This document shows, piece by piece, positions 24,601 through 35,529 of a DNA stretch of 64,000 bases. Position 1 is the first letter of the stretch. Each line of letters starts with the position of its first letter. The notes below the pieces were generated by a model. It saw only the letters and a list, made by a program, of their open reading frames with translations. It searched no databases and was not told the DNA's origin. The stretch covers positions 95,639 through 159,638 of the forward strand of contig NW_003546244.1 in the NCBI RefSeq assembly GCF_000090795.2, given 5' to 3'. The translations under genes and the position numbers were made by a program. The stretch comes from Amphimedon queenslandica. Its lineage: Eukaryota; Porifera; Demospongiae; Haplosclerida; Niphatidae.

Positions 24601-27600
24601 CCCATTCGGTTGTCCAGGATCCTACCAGCGGAGGGAAACAAAGGATCACGAATCAATATGCACTAATCTACCACCAGAGCTTCAAATAAAGAGGACGATG
24701 AGAGTCACTGAGGAGTTCAAGGAAGAGTTCCATGCCACACTGGCTCAGTTTAATGAGCTTTGCAAGTCAGAGAGTGCACACATTGAGGAGCTAGTGACCC
24801 AGTGTAAAGGAGGAGCCCAGAAACTGGAGCATGTCTTGGAGTCTGTCAATCTGAAACAAATTGAAGTTGATAAAGCTACTACTGAGATTATCAGTAAGCT
24901 CCAGACAACCTTCTTTATCGAGCAGCAGGAGAAGCTACGACAGATCTTTGAAGATATGCTTGCTAAGGAAAGAGAAGAGCAGAGGGAGAAACTACAAGAA
25001 CTGAGGAAAGAGCATGAGATAGAACTGGCAAAAACAAAGAGTCAAATTGAAAATGAGAAGAAGGAGCAAATGAAAGAACTACAGAGAGAATACCAAGAAG
25101 AGTCCAGACAGCAAATGATTACGTTAATGAATGGCCTACGAGCTGAGTTTACTCAAAATATGGCTGAACAGAGAAAGAAGTGCAACAAAGAGCACCAACA
25201 ACAAATGGAAGATATGAAAAAAGAATTCGAAAAGAGAGAGAAAGAAAGATTGGAAGCTCTCAAGAAGCAATACGACACAGAGCACCAGAAGCAATTGATT
25301 GAGCTGAGGAAATACTACGAGAAAGAGCTAAAAGAGAAATATGAAGAGGAGGTCAAAGAGCAGATGCAAAAGCTGGAGATTGAGTACCACAACCAGAGGG
25401 AAAGACAAATGGACACACTACAGAAGCAATACTACACTGACAGGGAGCAACAGCTAGCCAGCCTCAAGGAGCAGTATGAAGTCAGCAGGCATAGACTAGC
25501 AACAGAAATGAAGCAATTGTATGAGAGAGAGCACCAGATCAGAATGAAGGAATGCAAGGAGCAGTGCATCAATGAACATGAGAGAATGAAGGAGGAGTAT
25601 CATATACAGTCACAGGATCAGCTGAAAGAAGTCAGAGAATTGTTTGGAGCTGAAAAAGAAAAGCAAATGGAAGAGTTCAAGGGTTCATTGATTGCTGAGA
25701 AGGAAAAGTTAAAAAAGAGTTTTGAAAAGGAAATGGAGAGACTAAAACGAAGACCACCTCCACCTCAGGCTCACAGAACTAGTTTAGATATAGTTCCACA
25801 GGCTCCATTTTCACCTGTAAGTTACTAAATACATTTGTACATTACTTAAGAGTTTTGAAAAGGAAATTGAGGGACTAAAACGAAGACCACCTCCACCTCA
25901 GGCTCACAGAACTAGTTTAGATATAGCTCCACAGACTCCATTTTCACCTGTAAGTTACTAAATACATTTGTACATTACTTAAGAGTTTTGAAAAGGAAAT
26001 CGAGGGACTAAAACGAAAACCACCTCCACCTCAGGCTCACAGAACTAGTTTAGATATAGCTCCACAGGCTCCATTTTCACCTGTAAGTTACTAAATACAT
26101 TTGTACATTACTTATGCTGAATCTCTTGTGCATAAAAAGAACATACATTATTAGATCCAGTTCACATTATTTGAATTTTGATATAACTACATGTACATTT
26201 AATTTTTATTCCAGGTCGTGTTTTGTGAAAGGCCTAGGGAAGAACAAGATATCAAAAAACCTTTTGTTGGCAGAGCCTCTTCACAGCAATCCCAATATGA
26301 CAACAAAAAGCTAATCATTAAAAATATTTCAGTGTTTGAAACTGAAAAAAACATCACTCTATCAATTGCAGATATTTTGCAGTTAGATGCAATAAATGAT
26401 TTCACACTTGAGCTCAAATCCTGTGTTGCTGTATTGACCTTCACTAATTCCAAAACTGACAAAGGTAATAAAAACATTATATATGAGTTTACACTTGTTT
26501 GATCTATCACTACAGAAATGAATGATATCACTACAAATCTAATGAAGTATGCTTTTACTGCAGAAAGATGTGAACACAATCACAGCATTGTTATTACTGG
26601 GATCAGATCACCATATGGTACTGAAGCCAAACTAACAGAATATTTTAATGATCATATAAGACGTCCTGTTGTCAAAAAAGTTAAAATATTAGACAAAAAT
26701 CCAATATGGCTTGCTAAAGTAACTTTTAAAGATCATTCAGGTACTAGAGTATCATTATTAGTATATTTGTATTTATTTTTTGCTTCTACAGTGATACCAC
26801 CAATCATGGCAGCAAAACATGAAGCACTAGGCCCAAGGCTTTTCCTTAGGATAAAGGAATGTTCAGTGTTTGATGCCCTGGGTATATCAAGTGATCTTGA
26901 TGAAATCAGTGAAAAGGAGTGGATAAAACCACAAAATTGCCGTCAATCTTGAGCTTGATAACATACTAATTTACTCTTGATAATGAGTGTTAGTATAACT
27001 TTAGTTTATACAATTGGTACATAAGAAGTTAGAAAAACTATACAGTCTATCAGCTCTTGGTATATGCTATCACTAATTCACAAAACAGCTATTGGTACAT
27101 AACTTTTAATCCTTTAATTGCTACCAAGAGCACATTTTGTCGCTATTAATCCTAAACCTATTGATAGGCTACAATCACTAGTACTACATGCTACATTCAT
27201 TCTGTTTTGTAACTCACTTGGTTGCCAGCCAACAGGTGAGACAGCAGTACTGGCTTGACTGATCTTGTGTGCATAATGAATGAGTTTCTCTGGTGACACT
27301 GCCCCTAATATAAATAATATTAATTATGGTGATTAACCGAGTACGCTACATATCATCTTTCTTACCTTGCTGTGCTTTCTCAATTGAGTCCAACTTCTGT
27401 TTTCCCTGATGCACTGTCAACTCCTGATTAGTAAAAATAGCAGCAATAATAATTATTATATCTTTAGTAGTGTTATGATTGTTAATTTTTTTATTGCTGA
27501 TGGGGTTTTCCCTTCTCTTTTCTCTACCCTTGAGTTTGTGTTATACCACAAAAGTTAATAAAAACATCAATAATACAAAACCATACTCAATTATAGTCAA

Positions 27601-29777
27601 ATAGTCAATACCTCTAATTTTCACTAGTTTTAATTTTTTTTTGTCTTACCAGTAGTTTCTCAGCATCATAAAGTCTATTCTGAAGGTCCTCAAGGTCATT
27701 CTTACGCATGTCAATCTGATTCTCAAACCAATCAATATCACGCTGCCTCCCTCTCATCTGTATAGCTAATAAATATAATAATAAATAATAATAATAATAA
27801 TAACAAGAAGTTTTGTTTTAGTGTTATTATAGCTTTGTGGGTTTTTCTCTTTTCATTATAGTAAAAACATTTTTTAAATTGCTCTACAATTTGATGGACC
27901 ATATATTACATGGTACCGCCTGGTATTTATCAAAAAAGGCTAGGAAAGAATTCTCATATTTTTCTAATGCATATATACATGTTCAGGGTTCTGCCTAGAA
28001 AAAAATTAAAGGTGGTTGGAGAATAATATTGTTTCTTTTATTATTCATATACACCATACTAGTAGACTACAATATCATGCTTTATGTGTGGTTGTTAATA
28101 TTAATTGCATGGTTGGTCTAAGTGATAAACTGGTTGGTCTAAGTGATAAACTGGTTGGTTCATTTGTTGAGGTGGTTGTCTCGACCACCCCTGACCACCA
28201 TAGGCAGAGCTATGCACATCCTTTTGTTGTGCTGATTCCAATATTTTTATAAATTTTCAAAGCTGTTAAAAATTCAAACAAAAGACCCTGTAGGCTGTAG
28301 TATAGGGTAATTCTTCAAAAATGGCTAGAAGAGAATTCTCAGTTTTATAAATTTTTTTCTGATACATATACAGTCAAACCTGCTATTGTGGACAGTCTAA
28401 AATAAGGACACCTCTATAATCAGGATAGGTAGTATCAGTCCCAATACAATATAAATGTGTATTAATGAACCTCTGAAATAAGGACACCTCCTTAATAAGG
28501 ACAGTTTTATTGGGTCCCAAGGTGTCCGGAATAGACAGGTTTGACTGTATATACATGCAAATATGCTGTGTAAAAATTTTGAACGAGTACTAATCAAAAT
28601 TAGATTTTTTATGAATTTTTAAAGTTGCCCCAAAATTTGACAAAAGATCTGTATTATAGTATAGGGTCACTGGCTAAATTTCGCCAAAAATGTAAGGAGA
28701 GAATTTTCCATTTTAATAATTTTTTCTGATACATAATTATACATGTACATATGCTATGTAGCAAGTTTTAATCATCACAATTGGATTTTTTATGAATTTT
28801 TATGTACTACAGTACATGGTTTTTGGCCAAATTAACAATGGCTATATAAGAGGGACTTCATTTGTATTCCGCTTTCCGATAAAATCTTTTCCTACCATAA
28901 TTTCTGAATAAAGTTGGATTTAAAATTAGCAAAAAGATTCAAGGATTCAAGTACAGGTTGTATAATGACATACAAAGTACCTGTTTCTACTAGTGCTTGA
29001 ATCTCTTTATCTCTATCAATCAATTTATCCAGAACCTACAAGAGATGCACATAATAATCATAAAAGGCCACAGAAAGCTCGCAATACATACATGTACATG
29101 TAACTACATGCATACTATTGATGTGCATATATGCTATGAGTAGAGGTTCAATTATGCTTTATCTGTGATGCATGCATTTGCTGCTATGATTATGAGGAGA
29201 TTAATTTATCGAGGAATTTCTTTTGAAAACTGGCACTAATAGAAAAATATCATTCCAATACATTGTGTGCTTGTTTTCCTTCCATTGAGAATGATGTACA
29301 TCATTGAACTAAAACAATGTAAAGCTATAGTGCAGACAAAGGGTAGCAACTATTCTTATAATAGTTTTTACTAATTAAGTTTAACACAGTAAATTAGTAA
29401 TTAATATCCTAATATAAATATTAATGATATTAGGAACCAAAAAATAATAGTCCCATAAATTGTGTACATACTCCTGATAATGTCATCTCTCCTGTCTCGC
29501 CAGTCTTGGCTGGACCTCCTCCTATACTCACATTGGGCTTGTCAGAATTTATGAGCTCTAAAAGAGTCCTACAAAAATTAATTATCATCAATTAATTTCA
29601 TTGAGCAATGAATATCATTATATTAATTAGAACAATGCGTGGGCGAGTGGTAACTCCCAACGAGGGGAATAAACATGGGCTGAATGCACGGTTCTAGATC
29701 GATACAAACCTGGTTAGTGAGCTAAAGTCGTTGAGTTTGCTGTGTAGCTGTGTCTTTAGTGGCTCGTTGGTCTCCAT
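18671..29777 (-). CDS. MED4: Mediator complex subunit 4
   Basis: Middle-module subunit of Mediator, the nuclear bridge between transcription factors and RNA polymerase II (family knowledge). Exons 5' to 3': 29710-29777, 29472-29568, 28981-29035, 27650-27765, 27366-27423, 27218-27304, 19596-19730, 18671-18798; total 744 nt, 247 residues, close to the usual 270. Strong matches to animal MED4: VLDKLIDRDKEIQALV, KLDSIEKAQQGAVSPEKLIH, YAHKIS, then DPRRPYPQDTEMRAGIL, and an acidic Ser-rich tail ending SSSDEGM. The N-terminal half is predicted coiled coil. The ATG at 29777 is the only one before the conserved coil. Intron 6 (19731-27217) is 7.5 kb and holds another gene on the opposite strand. The gene is divergent from SAP130, whose start lies 740 bp away. 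Confidence 0.95.
19100..19545 (-). other. GC-richer patch with a ~107-codon open frame, unidentified
   Basis: Lying in MED4 intron 7, this patch is clearly less AT-rich than its surroundings. On the minus strand a frame is open from about 19545 to 19227 (KFWACCLEKQQFKLQVQ, then AAAMKGSQVKRVAKVAYTRF, FEKGPEKRPVPRTES). I do not recognise it. It could be an old insertion, an alternative exon of MED4, or chance. Confidence 0.3.
19819..19932 (-). other. Possible in-frame 114-nt cassette exon of MED4
   Basis: Bounded by an AG acceptor and a good GTATGT donor, open for 38 codons (QWCYANTAGLHRNTSILSDF, EEPPIGTVHYVV). Its phase (1 in, 1 out) fits exactly between MED4 exons 6 and 7. It has no counterpart in known MED4 proteins as far as I recall, so it may be chance or a lineage-specific alternative exon. 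A neighbouring candidate at 19986-20071 does not fit in phase. Confidence 0.25.
20072..24187. other. Large part of MED4 intron 6, no gene recognised
   Basis: AT-rich DNA with (GA)n at 22877-22899, a GT run at 21800-21812 and diverged MITE-like text near 22650-22810 (CCTCTATATAATG ... GAGGTGTC). A fragment of the ~180-bp repeat family lies near 23660-23800. The open frames here are short and carry no recognisable motif. Confidence 0.5.
24188..26952 (+). CDS. RING / TRAF zinc-finger / coiled-coil protein with two RRM-like folds
   Basis: Likely an E3 ubiquitin ligase or signalling adaptor; not assignable to a named orthologue. Exons: 24188-25816, 26215-26464, 26516-26740, 26792-26952 (2265 nt, 754 residues). 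Optional exons at 25851-25949 and 25984-26082 are described separately. Order: acidic N-terminus; RING at about residues 38-80 (YECPVCLHVLREPHIVSC, CGVKVCGPC, CPICRQPF); TRAF-type zinc finger (HYNKGCEWEGELRNMYKH, VKCPFGCPGSYQR, HESIC); about 350 residues of charged coiled coil (EKEKQMEEF-type heptads); Pro-rich RRPPPPQAH. The C-terminus has two stretches with RNP2/RNP1-like spacing: LIIKNISVF...CVAVLTFTN and IVITGIRSP...WLAKVTFKD. It lacks the TRAF-C/MATH domain expected of a TRAF. The gene lies inside MED4 intron 6 on the opposite strand. The RRM-like call is pattern-based and tentative; RING and zinc finger are secure. Confidence 0.88.
25718..26114 (+). repeat. Three tandem copies of a 133-bp exon-plus-intron unit
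   Basis: Each unit is 99 nt of coding sequence (SFEKE-E-LKR-PPPPQAHR..APFSP) followed by the same 34 nt beginning GTAAGTTACTAA. Copy 1 is the end of the large exon (25718-25816); copies 2 and 3 are 25851-25949 and 25984-26082. Each ends in an identical donor. The spacers between copies end TTAAG, giving either 34-nt introns or, if too short to splice, skipped donors that read VSY then stop. The near identity points to recent duplication. Confidence 0.9.
27985..28215. mobile_element. Possible small MITE in MED4 intron
   Basis: Ends GGTTCTGCCTAG and ATAGGCAGAGC are roughly inverted. Inside, GGTTGGTCTAAGTGATAAACT is repeated twice in tandem, and there is GGTGGTTGTCTCGACCACC, a hairpin. It is embedded in a copy of the ~180-bp repeat. 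Class not assignable. Confidence 0.4.
28215..28830 (+). repeat. Copies of the ~180-bp intronic repeat, interrupted by a MITE
   Basis: Units near 28245-28370 and 28555-28830 carry GGCTAGAAGAGAATTCTC, TTTTTTTCTGATACATATA and GAATTTTTAAAGTTGCCCC. The first is broken by the TA-flanked element at 28371-28547, so the repeat is older than that insertion. Confidence 0.75.
28371..28547. mobile_element. 177-bp TA-flanked MITE with CAGTCAAACCTG ends
   Basis: Perfect 12-bp inverted ends, CAGTCAAACCTG and CAGGTTTGACTG, flanked by TA on both sides. The interior repeats the phrase AAGGACACCTC. TA duplication and a CAGT start fit a pogo/Tc1-type non-autonomous element. It sits in MED4 intron 3. Confidence 0.8.
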
Positions 29778-30516
29778 CTTGTAAGAGTAAACACATTAAC
29801 ACGAGTTGCCGAGTCAGCAGTTCCCAACAGGATGCAATGATTACCCGCCAAAACCACTCTTCAATCCCACCAATCAGAGCCGTCTTTTCTTTCCCGCCCC
29901 AAAATTATTTGAAAACCGACCAATCGGATCGCCGCGTTCCCACGTGGCCACGCCCAGTCTAAAATAAACACAGATAACGAGATTACTCGCGTCTTGCATG
30001 CAAGCAAGTACATACACAGGAACAGGCGTGGATTGAGAGTGTCCCTATCTTTTGCAGCCACTCTAGAGAGAGAAAAGGAGAGGAGAGAGAAGGATAAAGT
30101 GGTAACAGAAGCTATCCTCGTGTCCGAGTCTTTTGAAAGCTTTCTAGTCTGTCTATCCTTCCACGGGAGAGCATTGGACTGTTCGTCTCAAACGAGACAA
30201 AGGCATCTACTACAAGCTTTGAAAGGCTACCACCAATTCACAGCGTCCCCTTCCAATTGAAGGACCAGTACTATATCCCGTCCAGGGACTGGCTAGAGGC
30301 AGTGATCCAGTCCTGAGAGAAGAGAGACCGAGTCCAGCCCAGCATCTGCCCCTACCTCACTTAGCCAAACAGTTCTGATGTTATGGGTCTACTGTCGGCA
30401 TAGAAACACAAGCCCACTATCTTTGGACTGGTTAGAGAAAGAAAGAGTGCATTTGTTTCATTGTACAAGACCCCCTAAGCCCAGTGAAGGCCATACAAGC
30501 CACTAATATCAACTGG
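29778..30516. promoter_or_regulatory. Shared divergent promoter region of MED4 and SAP130
   Basis: Head-to-head start codons 740 bp apart. The core (about 29800-29960) is less AT-rich and contains CCAATCAGAG, GACCAATCGGAT (CCAAT-box-like on both strands) and CACGTGGCC (E-box core). The segment 30000-30516 is probably SAP130 5' UTR; it has short upstream open frames. No TATA box is obvious. Confidence 0.55.
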
Positions 30517-31092
30517 ATGACAGACAAAAGTCACAAACTTGAGGTACGTTTCCAATTAATGCCCACCAATACTACACTTGCTTTCATTCAATAGGACCAC
30601 AGTCCTGCTGCTGTTAAAGTGTCCCGTGGTCACGCCCCCACTCACCAGCACTTACCTACACCTTATTACATATCGGCAGATGCAAACATGTCCCGCCATG
30701 CTCCGCCACACCCCCACGCCCCACCGCACATTGGCCCGTATTTCTCACCCTCGTACATGCACCCGTTGACCATTGCAAGTGGCACCGGCCGACCGGTTGC
30801 ACCAGGGCTCTCTAATGATCTGGGGCCTCCCATTTTCATGCCATGTGAGTTATTGTGTGCCAATGGGGCTGGAGAGAGAGGGAAAGAATGCTTTATGTGT
30901 GATAGTTTTGATTAGTATGGGTTTACTCAAAGAGATAATTAGCTCTTGGTTTGAAGTTCAGCCTCTTATTGCACTTAACCTCACTCCTATGGCTTCGCCC
31001 TGTTGTTATGTGGTGTCCATAGTGATACTACACTAGTCTGGCTTGCTCTCATTCCTGTTTTACACACCCTCTATAACTTATTGTTTCCATTA

Positions 31093-31143
<51 letters not shown>

Positions 31144-34100
31144 TTCTCCAGCTCTTAATCTAGGTACTCCCAATAAACCCAACAAGTCACACAAAACCTC
31201 TCAGTCTTCTGTCGTTTCCTCGGGTCATGTCACCCAGTCGCACGACTTGGTCACGTCCCCAGTTGCAATGACGACCAATGAGCTCTTCCCCATGATGTCC
31301 TATCCAGTCAAACCTCCTCATTCTGCTCACTCGAGCAACAAGGTACCCAGTGGGTCTCTGAACTCGACAAGAAAGGGAAAGCTTGAAGGCGTGACCAGCA
31401 AACAGATGATGGCTGTGAGACAGTCAGATCGTAATACTCCGAGTCCAGTCAACTCGTTATTGACTGGCGGTATGGGAATGAACCCAACTGGTGGTATGGG
31501 TCTGAGTCCGTCTCCTGCCGGTATGAACATTAATCTCGTTAAACCGAATCTCGTTAATTCTGAAGTCGTGAGTAGTTATCCTACTCCGCCCGTATCCCAT
31601 TATATGCATCATTATGGGAGCGTGGCTATGATGGGCGGAGCCAAACAAGACATGAAAGGAATGTATGAGTCCTTGTCTAAGAGTGATGGAGGTAATTAAC
31701 ACATGTCACCTGTACATGTAATTATTATCATTTTAATTATTTGTTAGGTGTGACCGTTATGACACTAGCAAGTGGTATGGGTGGAGGTGCTACCCTTGTG
31801 TGTACCGAAGGATTGTCTCCGCCTCTTTCTCATGTGGCCACGCCCTCAACTGTGAGTATGTCATCTTCAACTACTCTAATACCTAGCGAACAGCAAAGAC
31901 ATGAGAGGTATAATGTTTTATTCTTTTATGATGAAATAAAAGCTACTGTATGTATTTACGTGTATTTGCATGAGTTAAAGATTATTATATTTATGTATGT
32001 AATTATTCATGTTATTGTATTTATACATGTACATGTACATTAGCATGTGTTACATGTGGTGTGTTTATTTGTTGATATGTATCAGCGTTTTTATGTTACA
32101 ATTTGTTTAATGCATTTTTGAGTTCATTGTATGTCCTGCATTGAATAAAACTGCATGGTTTTAATTATACACATGTACATGTACATCTGATGGCTGCATG
32201 GTACGTGCTACATCTATATGTATATGAAGAGATTTATCTTGTGCATGTACTGTATATAATGTGCATGTGTAATGTAAGCTAACCCCTTTAAAGCTTTAGC
32301 ATTGAGGCTGGGTGTGTTTATAGATCCTTGTCAAGTGTTTCCTCCTCTTAAGTTATTATAATGTCAAACCAATGCCTCCCTCCCTCTCTTTCTCTCTCTT
32401 CCTACCTTTCTTCCTCTCTCTCTCTCTTCCTCTATCCAGATTACAGCCTAGCTCATCATCATTCAACCATTATGAATCTGAAACAGGAGGAGGAGCAAGT
32501 GAGTATACACACACACAATTAAAATACTTATCACATTATCACCTTATCACTCACTATAGGAGGGAGCGGAGAGAGTATACCATGGCCCGAAGCAATGAGT
32601 AAAACTATCATAATCCCAGCTCCTAATCTAACAGGGAAAGACATTGCTAATCTTACCTCTTCTGCCTCCTCCTCTCCCCTCTCCATTGAGAATAACAAGC
32701 AGTCTAATGATGGTCAATGGCCGAGTACCCCGACCGACCCACCTCAACTGGATGAACAGGGAGACGAAGGGATACAGTCCCCGTCCGCCCACGCTAATCA
32801 TTTTGCTGATTCAAGTACAGCTCATGTTGGGGGTGGGGTTTTTGGGAGTGGTCACGTGACGTCGGTTGGGGTTGCAGGGAGTTCCTCTTCTCCTAGACCC
32901 AGTATATTACGTAAGAGGCCGTTAGAAAGGTGAGTGTGGTTTGATTTGTATTAAATTATTTTTGTGCGTGTTCTTTAGGTCGTCTGATTCTCTTGTGTCC
33001 CCCTCTTCATCAAACAATAGTGGCCACACCTTCCTCCCTCGACTACCCATAAAGTACTTTTACTGTATAATAGTCTTTGTTATTTTATTTTTATTTTTTC
33101 TTCTACAGTTGTTCAGTCAAACCTAATCTCTTGTGTTACGAACATAACAACTTACATGATAATCACATGACCGGCTCGGACATCTCGTCTCCACGTAAAC
33201 GACCTCGGAAGCAACAACTGTAAGAAACCATCCATTTTAGACCCAATACAATACAATACAATACACTACATGTACACTACATGTACATTATAATTATTGA
33301 AGAACATGGCCTCTATTCCTCTAGTGATTCCATTAGTGATGGTTCAGTCCCTAACAGCTCTCAAAGGATCAGTTCAATGATCGCACACGAGAGACTCCCC
33401 GGGCCCCTCCCTCTGAAGAACAAGGACTGGAGTAGTCACAGCGAGAGAGGGACAGGAGGAGGAGGGGGAGAGGGTAAATCCTCAGGAAAGGAGACAGAGA
33501 AGGTCTACATGTCACAGCTTCGGAGGTCCCAATACCCGATTGGCTATCTCTGCAAGAGATCACACAGATCTGGTTGCAATCACTTTCAACGTCACTCTGA
33601 CATTAAACTACATGGTGAGAGATTGTACACACTTATACGTATGCATGTACAACTGAATGCCAGCATTATCATTAGTAAAAGGAAAGAGAATATTTAAGTA
33701 GAGGGAAAAGAGTATGTACTGTATGTAATACTGTATCAAGGGAGGAATGGAAGCTCTTTATTTATTTGTTTATTCATTAATAGAGGAGTTACCTGTCTCA
33801 CTACACGAGATGTGCAGCACTAAAGAAATGTGGTTGAGAAGCAGTGGATGGAAATTACAACACGTGAAGTCTCATCTTGATGAAATTGTGAGTGACCTTC
33901 TTAGAATACTACAACATTATACCTATATAAACACACACACACACACACATACATACATACAATATGCTCATTGCTATCTCATAATGTCACCACATCCATT
34001 ACTACTATAATTTTATTATGCATCACTTGTTCTATTACTATAGTGTATCTATTACTATAGTGTATCTATTACTATAGTGTATCTATTACTACGTATCATT

Positions 34101-35529
34101 TGCCCATTACTACATGTGTACTATAAACCATGTGCCCATTACTATACTATGCATGTAGTAATCTGCCATGTGTTCCATGGCCCACTGTACTACACTGTGC
34201 TATGGTTTCCTACAGGATTTTGATATACAAATGTAGTGCTCAGCTTCTTACCATCTCTCATAAGGTGGACTTACATGTACATGTATGTATATGTATCTAG
34301 TGCAGAAAGTTTGAGCTGATTCTGATGATATTTTAAAGCTGCTCAAAATTTGACTAAATACCATGGACTATAATAGTACAGGGTATTTTGTCAAAAATGA
34401 CTAGGAGAGAATTATAGGTTTTTATAATTTTTTTCTGATACATAGCATGTTTTAATGTTGTGTAGCAAGTTTGAGCTGATTTCAATCAAAATTGGATTTT
34501 TTACAAATTTTTAAAGTTGCTCCAAAATTTGACAAAATACCCTGTACTATAGCACAGGGTCACTGGTCAAATTTTGCCAGAAATGGCTAGGAAAGAATTT
34601 TCCATTTTAATTTTTTTTTCTGATACATATACATGTTCTTAAGTTCTGTAGCAATTAAGTTTGAGCTGATTCCGATCAAAATTGGATTTTTTACGAATTT
34701 TTAAAGTTGCTTCAAAATTTGACAAAATACCCTGTACTATAGCACAGGGTCACTGGTCAAATTTTGCCAGAAATGGCTAGGAGAGAATTTTCCATTTTTT
34801 TTTCTGATACATATACATGTACATGTTCTTATGCTGGGTAGCAATTAAGTTTGAGCTGCTTCCAATCAAAACTGGATTTTTATGAATTTTTAAAGATGCT
34901 CCAAAAGCCATGTTTGTAGTACTGGTCAGCTCATAAAGCCTGCTGTTTAGCTTGCTTAGCATGCTTTGTATGAATTAACCTGCTGACTGTATAGTATGAT
35001 TTATGGTGATACTTTGCTGTAGGAGAGTGTGGAGAAAGGCGTGTTAGAGCTGATGGTTGAGCTGGAAGAGTCTGGCAAGGAAGTGATGGCATCTTTACCA
35101 AACAATAACGGAACCATTACAGAGAGCAATCGCAAGTTCCTTGAAAACCTGATACTTGTAAGAATGAGAGAGAGAGGGTTGATCCTGCACTTTATTAATT
35201 GGTGTTAATTCACACAGGGCACTAAAGAGAGGACTAACAGGACACTACTCCATATTCAAGAGACAAGACAAAACTTGTTAAAAGTAACAAACAGAACATT
35301 TCATATTTCTTACATGTAACTCAAATCATCTTACACACTGTCTATATTAATCCACTATTCTTTTGATTACATGTACATGTCTGTCTGTATTTTCTTTCTC
35401 TTTGTGCAGGTGCTAGATTCAAATGTAAAAGTTGTAGAGATTATGAAAAAATTTGCTCCTGTTATACCGGTATCGCATTCTATAACGTCCACGTCTTTTC
35501 TCTCCTTAGAGGACTCACCCACTGACTAA
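30517..35529 (+). CDS. SAP130: Sin3A-associated protein SAP130
   Basis: Subunit of the nuclear Sin3/HDAC corepressor (family knowledge). Exons: 30517-30543, 30595-30844, 31152-31691, 31748-31907, 32440-32498, 32560-32929, 32979-33053, 33109-33219, 33325-33614, 33784-33887, 35023-35157, 35218-35283, 35410-35529; total 2307 nt, 768 residues (vertebrate forms are about 1050). The first two thirds are low-complexity Ser/Pro/His/Gly-rich. Identification rests on the C-terminal third: the basic SSPRKRPRKQQL, then CNHFQRHSDIKL, SSGWKLQHVKSHLDEI and VLDSNVKVVEIMKKF, in the same order as the SAP130 C-terminal domain. The ATG at 30517 begins a 9-codon first coding exon. A poly(A) signal AATAAA follows at 35641. 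The 3' end converges on the PAK gene. Confidence 0.85.
31100..31148. repeat. (CT)n polypyrimidine tract before SAP130 exon
   Basis: Long CT run ending at the CAG acceptor of the exon starting at 31152. Confidence 0.9.
33888..35022. other. 1.1-kb SAP130 intron filled by repeats
   Basis: Contains CA and TAC microsatellites (33933-33960), four imperfect TATTACTATAGTGTATC repeats (34030-34110), and the ~180-bp repeat array at 34290-34920. No exon seen. Confidence 0.7.
34290..34920 (+). repeat. Array of the ~180-190-bp intronic repeat, more than three units
   Basis: Palindrome variants CTGTACTATAGCACAGGG recur about 190 bp apart (near 34543 and 34733), with GGCTAGGAGAGAATTTTCC, TTGAGCTGATTCCGATC and TTTTTAAAGTTGCTTC. 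Plus orientation, as in TRIP12 introns. Confidence 0.85.

Noticed and set aside
29994-30260. 88-codon plus-strand frame before SAP130
   Set aside because: Probably 5' UTR; not in frame with or spliced to the conserved SAP130 sequence and has no family resemblance.
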